Part shown: positions 14,729 to 21,319 of the stretch, piece after piece
How positions within the stretch are numbered: the stretch's first letter is position 1
How the letters are laid out: each line of letters begins with the position of its first letter
Assembly: GCA_002315815.1 (NCBI GenBank)
Contig: DCIN01000027.1
Coordinates: 1-26,085 of the forward strand
DNA: 26,085 nt
Direction: 5' to 3'
Source: Bacteroidales bacterium UBA1725
GTDB taxonomy: Bacteria > Bacteroidota > Bacteroidia > Bacteroidales > UBA932
Notes under the pieces: model-generated
Told to the model about the DNA's origin: nothing
Seen by the model: only the letters and a program-made list of their open reading frames with translations
Databases searched by the model: none
Translations under genes and position numbers: made by a program

Positions 14729-15550
14729 TCAGATTTGTTCATCGAAGAACTCATCTTCCCAGGGTACGACAAGAAGATCGGCAGTAGCAGTGCCGAGGTT
14801 GATTATCAAGCGTATATCATCAAGAGACTGACTGTTCCAGTCATAACCCTTTTCTTTCATCATTGCACCGAGTTTCCGCTCAGCTATACATTCCTCGCAG
14901 CCGTCCCTGAAAACAAGAATCTCAAGAATTGCGGAATAGTCATCCTGTCTGGGCATTCTTACAGAATAAACAGAATCTTCGGATGGACCGGAAGCAATTG
15001 CGGAATACTCAGCTTTGATGCATTTTCCGTCACTCAGACAGATGCCACGGCAACTTGCCTTAACTCTGAATCCATAAGCTCCGATGTCCTCATCAGCCAG
15101 ACCGGAGACTGTCATATATGCTGTACAGTATTCCTTCTCCGGACTCATCTTCAAGATCTCCCTGTCACCCTGGCAGTCTGCCGATACTATATCCGCCATC
15201 AGTGCCGGCCATTGCTTCCCGGGAGCGGATACAAGACTGTCCCCTGAAAACAGTGCCCCCTCGCACCCAACCACTGCCGTGAATACGCTGCTGGTCCGCA
15301 TAACCCTGCAGTCATAGGACTTTCCGGCATAATCGGAGGGGAGAATGTCATACTGATAGAGTGACGAGCCGTTCAGGATACTGATTCTGCCCTCCTCACA
15401 AGCGGATATCGATGCAAAGTCAGCCAAGTCCAAAGTCACATAACAAGGACAGTTGTCGCGGCTCTCCTTTATGCTGCAGCAAGACAGCACAGGAATCAGG
15501 AACAAAAGACGGGATAAAAGACGGGACAAAAGACGGGACAAGACTTTCAT
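14729..15550 (-). CDS. FimB/Mfa2-type fimbrial anchor lipoprotein
   Basis: A 273-residue lipoprotein. After the signal peptide and lipobox (PVLSC, then CSIKESRDN) comes CPCYVTLDL, a motif common at the N-terminus of FimB/Mfa2 family proteins, which anchor the type V pilus in the outer membrane and limit its length. The rest is beta-rich with a C-terminal EDE and short tail. The ATG at 15550 lies 4 nt after the fimbrillin stop; the frame runs further upstream to 15601 but overlaps fimbrillin. The signal-peptide h-region contains SRLL three times because of a 12-bp DNA repeat. It follows the fimbrillin gene directly, as anchor genes do in this pilus class. Confidence 0.85.
   Translation of the reverse strand: MKVLSRLLSRLLSRLLFLIPVLSCCSIKESRDNCPCYVTLDLADFASISACEEGRISILNGSSLYQYDILPSDYAGKSYDCRVMRTSSVFTAVVGCEGALFSGDSLVSAPGKQWPALMADIVSADCQGDREILKMSPEKEYCTAYMTVSGLADEDIGAYGFRVKASCRGICLSDGKCIKAEYSAIASGPSEDSVYSVRMPRQDDYSAILEILVFRDGCEECIAERKLGAMMKEKGYDWNSQSLDDIRLIINLGTATADLLVVPWEDEFFDEQI
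15504..15544. repeat. 12-bp tandem repeat in a signal-peptide coding region
   Basis: Three 12-bp units (aaaagacgggat, then aaaagacgggac twice) occupy 15504-15539, followed by a partial copy. On the minus strand each unit encodes SRLL in the signal peptide of the FimB/Mfa2-like protein. Gain or loss of a unit would change the charged/hydrophobic N-terminal segment by four residues without a frameshift. Confidence 0.95.
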
Positions 15551-15554
15551 ACAA

Positions 15555-16643
15555 TCAGATGGTATCGGAATAATTGACATCTTCCCATTCGTTAATGACA
15601 ATATTGACAGACGCTTGGGAAATGTTTATCCGGCGCCAAGGCTCTGATGGATCAGTACCGAGATGTTCTATGGTCAGACCGACGAGATACCGGTGGTTGG
15701 CAACCAGTTCCGGCAGATATATCGGATACACGCAGGGCACTCCGTCAATACTGCATTCAACCACGAGAATCGTGTTGCTCTTGGACTTTCCGTCGGCAGA
15801 TGAGACACAGACATCATTTGCAAAAGAATAGAAAGTGTGGGGCTCCCTGTGCGACTCTCCGAAAGGAACGGCCACTGCGGATATGTTCTCCGACAACAGA
15901 GCTGAAACAGAACCTGTAGTCTGACGGGAATACCAGCCTCGCCAGGAAGAGGCAGGACTGGCCGGACTCGAAGCCGAAATACTGCCGTCAAGGTTCTGAA
16001 CACCGGGTACATTCAGGAGAAACGCTCCAGTAAGATTCAGGCTGCAGCCACTGTACGGAGCCACAAGCCTGTTCTCGACTCTGGAGAGCACCACTGAGGA
16101 AACGAGTCTTGACACTGTAATATGCACAGTTGCCGTTCCTGGCGAAAGGGTAACAGATGCCGACCCGGTCATCGTGAAGAAATTGCCGGCCTGACTGTCG
16201 ATACTGAATGTCTTGTTTCTCAGGTCAGAGAGAGTTCTAACCTGTGTACCCGTCGTCAAATCCTCCGGGCTGTTCACTATTGCGAACACAGTTCTGTCCC
16301 CCGCCGTGCAACTGATTGCAGGTGAAGAGAACGAAGTTGTTCCCGATATCAGTCCCGCTTGATGATAAACAGCATCGACCCTGCCTGTTCCGTTGTCGAA
16401 CACGAACAGTTGGATATCGTTCACTGTCTGCTCATCGGAATTTCTGTCTCCCGGCACCTTGGTTCCCGACATACCGCCTCCCTCATCAATAGTCACCGAA
16501 AGCAGACATTCTCCGGATGGATTGCAGCACACTGTTTCCCGTAGGGTTTCCTGAAAAATACCGTTGCAGGACAGCGCAGCCGCTGCGGTAATAACCAGAG
16601 CTGTCTGGCATAAATGTTTTGTTTTCATAGTTTCTTTTTTCAT
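15555..16643 (-). CDS. Fimbrillin, FimA/Mfa1-type major pilus subunit
   Basis: A 362-residue lipoprotein precursor. The signal ends with AAALSC (Cys about 26). The N-terminal domain has the fimbrillin pattern VNDIQLFVFDNGTGRVD near residues 73-89, the usual first strand region where families read VxxLxVxVFD. The C-terminus ends with a beta-strand, SVNIVINEWEDVNYSDTI, as expected for a donor or acceptor strand in type V pili. By family knowledge the precursor is lipidated, exported and trimmed by an Arg/Lys protease, then polymerised by strand exchange; no protease site was assigned here. It lies between the OmpA-like lipoprotein and the FimB/Mfa2-like anchor. Two ATGs (16643 and 16628) both precede the signal. 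It could equally be an accessory rather than the major subunit. Confidence 0.85.
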   Translation of the reverse strand: MKKETMKTKHLCQTALVITAAAALSCNGIFQETLRETVCCNPSGECLLSVTIDEGGGMSGTKVPGDRNSDEQTVNDIQLFVFDNGTGRVDAVYHQAGLISGTTSFSSPAISCTAGDRTVFAIVNSPEDLTTGTQVRTLSDLRNKTFSIDSQAGNFFTMTGSASVTLSPGTATVHITVSRLVSSVVLSRVENRLVAPYSGCSLNLTGAFLLNVPGVQNLDGSISASSPASPASSWRGWYSRQTTGSVSALLSENISAVAVPFGESHREPHTFYSFANDVCVSSADGKSKSNTILVVECSIDGVPCVYPIYLPELVANHRYLVGLTIEHLGTDPSEPWRRINISQASVNIVINEWEDVNYSDTI

Positions 16644-16693
16644 TGTATTATAACAGAGGTATTTTTGAGATTACTTCTGGTTTGTTTTGCGCT

Positions 16694-18718
16694 TCAATAA
16701 GATTCACTTTCCTGTTCGGAGTCGAAAAAAGACAGATTGTATTTCTTGATGAGAGAGGATATCTCAGGATCAAGATTCCCCCTAAACACATAGGATGCAT
16801 CCTTCCGGCAGGAGTGGATGAAATGGCTGACTGCACTCTCTTCATCGCCCAATCTGGAATACACTATGGCCAGAAGGTAATCCACAGCTGCATTGGAGCG
16901 ACACTCACTTAGTATTGCAAGTGCCGAATTGTTGTATTCCAGAGCCACATAGGCAACAGCCGTATTGAAGTCGTGGTATGGGCGCAGAATGGTGACGGCT
17001 TTTTCATAATCCCTGTCCTTCAGTGCCTTGACACCAGAGGCATAGACGCTGTCCGGCACAGTGGTGTGCACAGTGTCCTTGACCATTCCTTTGCGGTGAA
17101 GGGCAAAATCGAAGCGGACTTTTCTGAGAGAAGGATAGCAGTCATTCCGGAGATGTCCGTAGTACCGCTTCCCCGAGATGGCTTTCTCCATCTCATCCGG
17201 AGACAAGCCTGCATTTCTGAACACAAAGTAGTCATCCTTCTCATCCTGAAACATCAAAGTGTCGATAAGGACAAGGTCGTCAAGCCCCAGCCAGTTCTCT
17301 CCTCCGGACTTGGAAATGAATGGTATAGGAGATGACGCACGAGCTGATGAAGTCACCCTTCCATCATCTCTGCCGTCTGCCATACTTATGAAAAAACCGT
17401 CTTCCCTTGCTATTGAATCCCTCAAGAAAGAGAGGTATCCGCTGAAGAAATCAGATGCCGCTCTGGAACGTCTGAGGCTGAGGGTGGCGTTGGTGTGAAA
17501 AAGACCTTCAGGTGATGCATAAGAGGCAATTGTAATTGAGTCTATGTCGAAAGTATCGTTATTCACCAGAGACCGCAGATTCCTCTTGACCGAAGACAAT
17601 GCCTCCCTGTTTCCTACAAGTGATTCGTCAATGGCATATCCACCTTTGGCGAATACAATGTCGGCGCTGTAATTGGCCTCGACTCTTCTGGATATTATTC
17701 TGGTGATGTATCTCTGAGTGGAATCAGCAAGTGTGGACACGCTGCTTACATAAAAGACGAGTGAATCGCTTGGTGACATACGGCTAATCATCTTGTCCTG
17801 CTCGTATACTTCTCCTGACAGGACAACGCAAATCTTTCTCAGGCCCTTCCTTGTGGAAACCGGCTGGATATAATTGTAGATGAAATCTCCGCTGTCTGTC
17901 CTGACAACAGTATCCAGGCGTATGCCTTCGGTGAGAATGGGAGCCTTGATGTATCTGCTTCGGACGGCGTCCTTTCTCGAAATGCGCATTCCGTTCAACC
18001 AAAGAGCCAGCTTGTCGGTATAATGTTCAATCGCCTGGCTTTCAGAGACACCGAAGGCCGATTTGAACTCCTCGTCCGAAACGAATGAGGTATCATTGCG
18101 AAAACGGTACACTGCCGGAATGTTGCGCTGCAGCCAGATAGAAAGATTTCTCACGTCTATCAACGCCGTGCTGTCGGTGATGATTCTCTGAAGGAAACGC
18201 TCGTACTGCTGATAGCCCCTCAATTGGGCTTTTCTGTAAGCTTCCCCGGTTATCACCACATCCTCCAGTCTCAAGGAATCCCCCAGGACAAACATATCGG
18301 GATGCAGTCTCAGCTGCCATTCCGAATCCTGCATCTGCCCCGGCACAACAATCTGGAACTCGATGTCCACCTTGCCTTTTCTCTCGGCAACATTGCGGAA
18401 GCGGGCAGTCACCACAGCTGCCCTCAATTGCTCCGTTGCCACCATCTCTCCGCTGGTTTCATCCTTTATTGCTCTCATTATCAGCATTTCTGAGCCATCG
18501 GTATCATATACTTTGAGCGTATCCCTATGCCGTGGAGCATAATCCTTCACTTCCGGTACAATACTCTCACGCTCAGGTATGGCTATATCCGGACGAATTT
18601 CTCCGGAACTGATTCTTCCTGCCTTCCGCTGGGCCGAGCATCCGGAAAGAAAAAATGAAACAATTATTGGAAGGACAAGTGCTGCCAGAATCGCCTCAAT
18701 CATTTGTCTTCTATCCAT
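16694..18718 (-). CDS. OmpA-like outer membrane lipoprotein with a TPR-like tail
   Basis: A 674-residue lipoprotein. The hydrophobic signal ends in FFLSGC (Cys 27). Residues about 60-345 form an uncharacterised, mostly beta domain, possibly DUF3868-like. Residues about 353-430 form an OmpA-like domain, with SITIASYASPEG and NATLSLRRSRA as the peptidoglycan-binding core. From about 570 the chain turns helical, with TPR-like units (YEKAVTILRPY, NNSALAILSECRSNA, GDEESAVSHFIHS). It is placed between DUF3575 and fimbrillin genes, where OmpA-like proteins commonly support pilus assembly; a wall-tethered scaffold or assembly role is inferred. ATG 18718 (MDRRQMIEA) is used; ATG 15 nt further in is possible. 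The start region is copied twice upstream in a 22-bp tandem repeat. Confidence 0.85.
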   Translation of the reverse strand: MDRRQMIEAILAALVLPIIVSFFLSGCSAQRKAGRISSGEIRPDIAIPERESIVPEVKDYAPRHRDTLKVYDTDGSEMLIMRAIKDETSGEMVATEQLRAAVVTARFRNVAERKGKVDIEFQIVVPGQMQDSEWQLRLHPDMFVLGDSLRLEDVVITGEAYRKAQLRGYQQYERFLQRIITDSTALIDVRNLSIWLQRNIPAVYRFRNDTSFVSDEEFKSAFGVSESQAIEHYTDKLALWLNGMRISRKDAVRSRYIKAPILTEGIRLDTVVRTDSGDFIYNYIQPVSTRKGLRKICVVLSGEVYEQDKMISRMSPSDSLVFYVSSVSTLADSTQRYITRIISRRVEANYSADIVFAKGGYAIDESLVGNREALSSVKRNLRSLVNNDTFDIDSITIASYASPEGLFHTNATLSLRRSRAASDFFSGYLSFLRDSIAREDGFFISMADGRDDGRVTSSARASSPIPFISKSGGENWLGLDDLVLIDTLMFQDEKDDYFVFRNAGLSPDEMEKAISGKRYYGHLRNDCYPSLRKVRFDFALHRKGMVKDTVHTTVPDSVYASGVKALKDRDYEKAVTILRPYHDFNTAVAYVALEYNNSALAILSECRSNAAVDYLLAIVYSRLGDEESAVSHFIHSCRKDASYVFRGNLDPEISSLIKKYNLSFFDSEQESESY

Positions 18719-18740
18719 AATTATTTTGTCTTCTGTCCAT
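18711..18740 (-). other. Tiny upstream ORF 2 from the duplicated start
   Basis: The second repeat copy gives ATG at 18740 and nine codons (MDRRQNNYG) ending in TAG at 18711-18713. This frame overlaps the real start codon of the OmpA-like gene and ends 5 nt inside it. It is a translatable ORF by sequence only; no evidence of expression. Confidence 0.4.
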
Positions 18741-18762
18741 AACTATTTTGTCTTCTGTCCAT
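18716..18762. repeat. 22-bp tandem repeat that copies a start codon
   Basis: On the minus strand ATGGACAGAAGACAAAAT occurs at 18762 and 18740, and a diverged copy (ATGGATAGAAGACAAATG) at 18718 is the real start of the OmpA-like lipoprotein. Period is 22 bp, not a multiple of three, so each copy begins a different reading frame. The first ATG lies 5 nt after the DUF3575 stop. Confidence 0.95.
18721..18762 (-). other. Tiny upstream ORF 1 from the duplicated start
   Basis: The first repeat copy gives ATG at 18762 and 13 codons (MDRRQNSYGQKTK) ending in TAA at 18721-18723. The stop is just 2 nt before the real ATG at 18718, a spacing well suited to termination-reinitiation coupling. Sequence evidence only. 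Confidence 0.45.
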
Positions 18763-18767
18763 TACGA

Positions 18768-19346
18768 TCAGAAAATGAACTGAACAGCAACTCTCGCCTC
18801 ATTGGGCAGGAAAAAGGTCTTGCTTCCTTCCTCCAGAACGCGTCCGCATTGAGGACACTCATAGAGAGTGTACACTGTACTGCCGGCCCAGATGCCGAAA
18901 CCGAAATCAAGGTTAAGGCATTTGGCCAACTGAAGAGAGTAGCCGGCAGACAAACTCAGTCCGATTGCATCCCCGGCCTCTGATTCGGCCGAAAGAAAAC
19001 CTCCTCTGTCATATTCCTGATATTGCAGTGACGATCCTGCCCACCATCCCGAATAGCTGTACCAGGGCCACCAGCGTATGCCTGAATGCAAGGTTTTCTG
19101 CCTGTTCTTGGACTCATTCCCACTTGATTGGAAGAAAGACCAGTTGTTATATTTGATCCCGGCTTCCACTGTGAAGTGGCGACCCATCGCATATTGGAAA
19201 TCCAAATTGGGAGTCAGAAGCAGGGCATAGTCAGTCAGATTGGAGGAAAGCGCCATTCTGGCCTGTGATTGTCTGTCATTCCCTGCGTGAAGCGGGCATT
19301 GTAGTAGCAGCAGCAGGAAAACTGTTGCAATATGAATGTGTTTCAT
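18768..19346 (-). CDS. DUF3575 outer membrane beta-barrel protein
   Basis: A 192-residue exported protein. The signal peptide (about 1-22, ending PLHAG) is followed by the N-terminal strand ARMALSSNLTDYALLLTPNLDFQYAMG, which is characteristic of DUF3575, then alternating aromatic/glycine strands (HFTVEAGIKYNNWSFF, RWWPWYSYSGWWAGSSL). The C-terminal half has YECPQCGRVLEEGSKTFF and ends in an outer-membrane-type strand VAVQFIF. The family is a common first gene of Bacteroidetes type V pilus operons; its molecular role is unknown, and a barrel in the outer membrane is inferred. It is the first gene here, with direct repeats but no recognisable promoter box in the 118-bp gap before it. Its stop lies 5 nt before the first of three copied start codons of the next gene. 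Confidence 0.88.
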   Translation of the reverse strand: MKHIHIATVFLLLLLQCPLHAGNDRQSQARMALSSNLTDYALLLTPNLDFQYAMGRHFTVEAGIKYNNWSFFQSSGNESKNRQKTLHSGIRWWPWYSYSGWWAGSSLQYQEYDRGGFLSAESEAGDAIGLSLSAGYSLQLAKCLNLDFGFGIWAGSTVYTLYECPQCGRVLEEGSKTFFLPNEARVAVQFIF

Positions 19347-19369
19347 AGTCTGTATGTTAGGTAATGAAC

Positions 19370-19401
19370 GGATTATGAATGGAAAGGATTATGAACAGAA
19401 A
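19370..19401. repeat. 16-bp tandem repeat upstream of the pilus operon
   Basis: ggattatgaatggaaa (19370-19385) is followed directly by ggattatgaacagaaa (19386-19401), with a shorter relative (gtaatgaac) just before it. It lies 24-55 nt before the DUF3575 ATG, in the presumed leader or promoter region. No TAnnTTTG box is seen nearby. Confidence 0.85.
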
Positions 19402-19464
19402 GGGAGGGGACGCAAGACAGGTAGGTAAGGTGGTATTGGCAGTCTGCGCCCCCACCCACGGCCG

Positions 19465-19809
19465 TCAGGCCATTTCTGACTGAAGCTGATCATCAACGAA
19501 CACCAGACGGCGCGCCACTATCTCAGTGGAGAACCTGTCCGTTCCGTCAGAAGCTGTGTATTTCTGATTGCGTATTCTGCCCAGTATATATACCTTCGAT
19601 CCTTTTTCAAGAGAACGCAAATCCGGGATGTCTCTGCCTTCCCAAGCTGTCACATTATGCCAGGTGGCATCTATGACAGGGGAACCGTCCCTGTCCTTGT
19701 AGGCAAAATTAGTTACTACTGTGAAATGTGCGACGAGACTGTCGTTGTAAGTCTGCAGGCGAACGGAACCCACCGTGCCCCGCAATTCGATTTTGTTGAG
19801 TTGTTCCAT
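19465..19809 (-). CDS. ssb: Single-stranded DNA-binding protein, short form
   Basis: A 114-residue OB-fold protein. The N-terminal NKIELRGTVGSVRL, the central TWHNVTAWEG strand and KGSKVYILGRIRNQKYTASDG are typical SSB elements and cover the complete DNA-binding domain. It ends with VFVDDQLQSEMA shortly after the OB-fold, so the flexible tail and acidic tip (usually DDDxPF) that recruits partner proteins in most SSBs is absent. It may serve a specialised role or be a paralogue of the main SSB. The nearest neighbour downstream is the pilus operon; a small GGCC-TGAC-GGCC palindrome overlaps the stop. Its upstream region carries an 18-bp-spaced direct repeat next to the start. Confidence 0.88.
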   Translation of the reverse strand: MEQLNKIELRGTVGSVRLQTYNDSLVAHFTVVTNFAYKDRDGSPVIDATWHNVTAWEGRDIPDLRSLEKGSKVYILGRIRNQKYTASDGTDRFSTEIVARRLVFVDDQLQSEMA

Positions 19810-20105
19810 TGTTTAAGATTCAAGTATTGATTAAGTTTCAAGTAACCCGGGATGTCAGGCCGCGCGGTCCCTTGTCCCGATACAAAGGAACAAACGATAA
19901 TCGGAAAACAAAAGCATTGAAAAGCAGATTCTGTCGTATTTTTATGATTCTTGTGCATTTTGAAAAATCTTTCCTGAAACCGCACAAATACGCAAGAATT
20001 AAGAAAAGAAAAAATAATCCAAAGAATTCTAAAAACGAGACGGTATGAGTCTCAGACCGGTTGTATTTCAGTCAAACTATCACCATTATTGCCGAAAAAA
20101 AAGTT
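19810..20105. other. Divergent intergenic region between ssb and the zinc-ribbon gene
   Basis: These 296 bp have no convincing ORF. They must hold the promoters of both divergent genes. Next to the ssb start, ttaagattcaagta (19813-19826) recurs as ttaagtttcaagta (19831-19844), an 18-bp period. A minus-strand TATCGTTTG near 19890 is one base longer than the TAnnTTTG consensus. On the plus side no clear -7 box was found. A weak gagac/gtctc inverted repeat lies near 20037-20055. Nothing resembling a tRNA or other structured RNA was recognised. Confidence 0.5.
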
Positions 20106-20519
20106 ATGGCATATAAAACAAATATGGTGGAGCTTGGCTGCTGTCTGGAATGCGGAAAGAAACTGTACGGGAGAACCGACAAGAAATTTTGCGGCAAGAC
20201 TTGTAAAAACAACTACCACAACAAAGAAATCAGACAAAGGAACCGAATAAGGTCGGAAATCATTTCCAGACTGCTGTGCAATCACGACATTCTGTGCAAT
20301 ATGCTCAAACTGGGCTGCGATTCAGCCCAGATAGAAGAACTGGCAGGTATGGGATTTGACCATAGACTGGTGACGGGATACAGAAAAGGACTGTACCAGA
20401 AAGACGAATATGCGTGCTTCGACTTGCGGTACTACCGCACACCGACACGCATATATCGTCTTCACAGGGTGGAAAGTGCAGGCTGGAGATTGCAGAGTGA
20501 AGATTGCAAAAATCAATAG
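20106..20519 (+). CDS. Small zinc-ribbon protein
   Basis: A 137-residue protein and the only plus-strand gene. The N-terminus has a treble-clef-like ribbon at about residues 12-33: CLEC, twelve residues, then CGKTC, followed by NNYHN, a pattern seen in DUF2116-type zinc-ribbon proteins. The middle is helical and basic; a later segment (MGFDHRLVTGYRKGLYQKDEYACFDLRYYRT) looks like a compact beta domain. No signal peptide or membrane segment is present. The frame extends upstream to 20061, but ATG 20106 fits the ribbon at the N-terminus; a nearby ATG six codons in is also possible. It overlaps the convergent metallophosphatase gene by 7 bp at the 3' ends. The last residues (QSEDCKNQ) arise from a short repeated DNA segment and may be a recent extension. 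Function is unknown; nucleic-acid binding is only a guess. Confidence 0.8.
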   Translation: MAYKTNMVELGCCLECGKKLYGRTDKKFCGKTCKNNYHNKEIRQRNRIRSEIISRLLCNHDILCNMLKLGCDSAQIEELAGMGFDHRLVTGYRKGLYQKDEYACFDLRYYRTPTRIYRLHRVESAGWRLQSEDCKNQ

Positions 20520-21319
20520 ACAGATAATTTACCCATCTCCATCCCCCAACAGCCATCAGTTATGATAGGGACATCCCGACCGGCAGCATTTTTCTCGTAT
20601 AGGATATCATCCACAAAAGTATGGGTATGTCCTCCAATCACAATATCAATGTATTGAGTAACAGGCACCAATTCTCTGTCCTTATCGTAACCCAGATGGG
20701 AAAGAAGTATTACGAGATCGCATTTTTCATCCTCTTTGAGGACCTTCTCCCACTTATTCACGACTTCCTGATTGTCAAAAACAGGAATGCGGGACGAAAC
20801 AGTATTGGCAACTGAAGTCGAAATATCAGCCTCAAGCCCAATGATTCCGATTTTAAGCCCTCCTCTTCGCAATATGGCATAGGGGCTCACGTACTGCGAA
20901 AGTTCAAACGAGCTTAAATCCAGATTTGCGCACACCACTTTGGTGTTTTTCAATACTTTCAGCCGCTCGCACAGAGCCTCGGGACCATTGTCCAGTTCGT
21001 GGTTGCCCATAGTGATGCAGTCATATCCCATATCGTTGATGATTATCGGCTCGAGTCTCCCTTCAAGTTCTGAGAAATAGGACGATCCTTGACTGAAATC
21101 ACCGGCATGGAGCAGTAGAACCCTGTTTTTTCCTTCCGCCGTTCGTATGGAGTCAAGGAAAGCGGCACGCTCAATGCAACCACCTCGTCCTTCGTTTGAA
21201 CCGCCACGGACAGGCTCGAAATGGCTGTGCGTGTCATTGGTATGGATGATTATCAGGCGCGGACGCTGGCAAGAACACAATACGGCAAACGCCAGCATAA
21301 TTATTATCGCTTTTTTCAT
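20513..21319 (-). CDS. 5'-nucleotidase metallophosphatase domain, lipoprotein
   Basis: A 268-residue lipoprotein (signal ending VLCSC, Cys 17). It contains the complete N-terminal calcineurin-like domain of the 5'-nucleotidase family: HTNDTHSH (D29, H31), HAGDFSQGS (D74), MGNHELD (N106, H107), LLSHLGYD, and IGGHTHTF near 233-240. These residues bind the two metal ions that hydrolyse phosphate esters of nucleotides. The chain ends at GCWGMEMGKLSVY, just where the single-chain enzyme would continue into the C-terminal substrate domain; that domain is encoded by the gene directly upstream with a 4-bp overlap (ATGA). Predicted to act in the periplasm or outside the cell. Substrate range is not known. 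Confidence 0.92.
   Translation of the reverse strand: MKKAIIIMLAFAVLCSCQRPRLIIIHTNDTHSHFEPVRGGSNEGRGGCIERAAFLDSIRTAEGKNRVLLLHAGDFSQGSSYFSELEGRLEPIIINDMGYDCITMGNHELDNGPEALCERLKVLKNTKVVCANLDLSSFELSQYVSPYAILRRGGLKIGIIGLEADISTSVANTVSSRIPVFDNQEVVNKWEKVLKEDEKCDLVILLSHLGYDKDRELVPVTQYIDIVIGGHTHTFVDDILYEKNAAGRDVPIITDGCWGMEMGKLSVY

Noticed and set aside
18716..18762. CRISPR-like repeats at 18716, 15504 and 14631
   Set aside because: The units are directly adjacent, of 12-22 bp, with no spacers and no cas genes. They are simple tandem repeats.
19440..19460. G-rich stretch downstream of ssb on the minus strand as a G-quadruplex
   Set aside because: It has only two or so runs of three or more G residues, not the four needed for a stable quadruplex.
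19347..19464. An invertible promoter ahead of the pilus operon
   Set aside because: The repeats here are direct, not inverted, no flanking inverted repeats were found, and no recombinase gene is present in the window.
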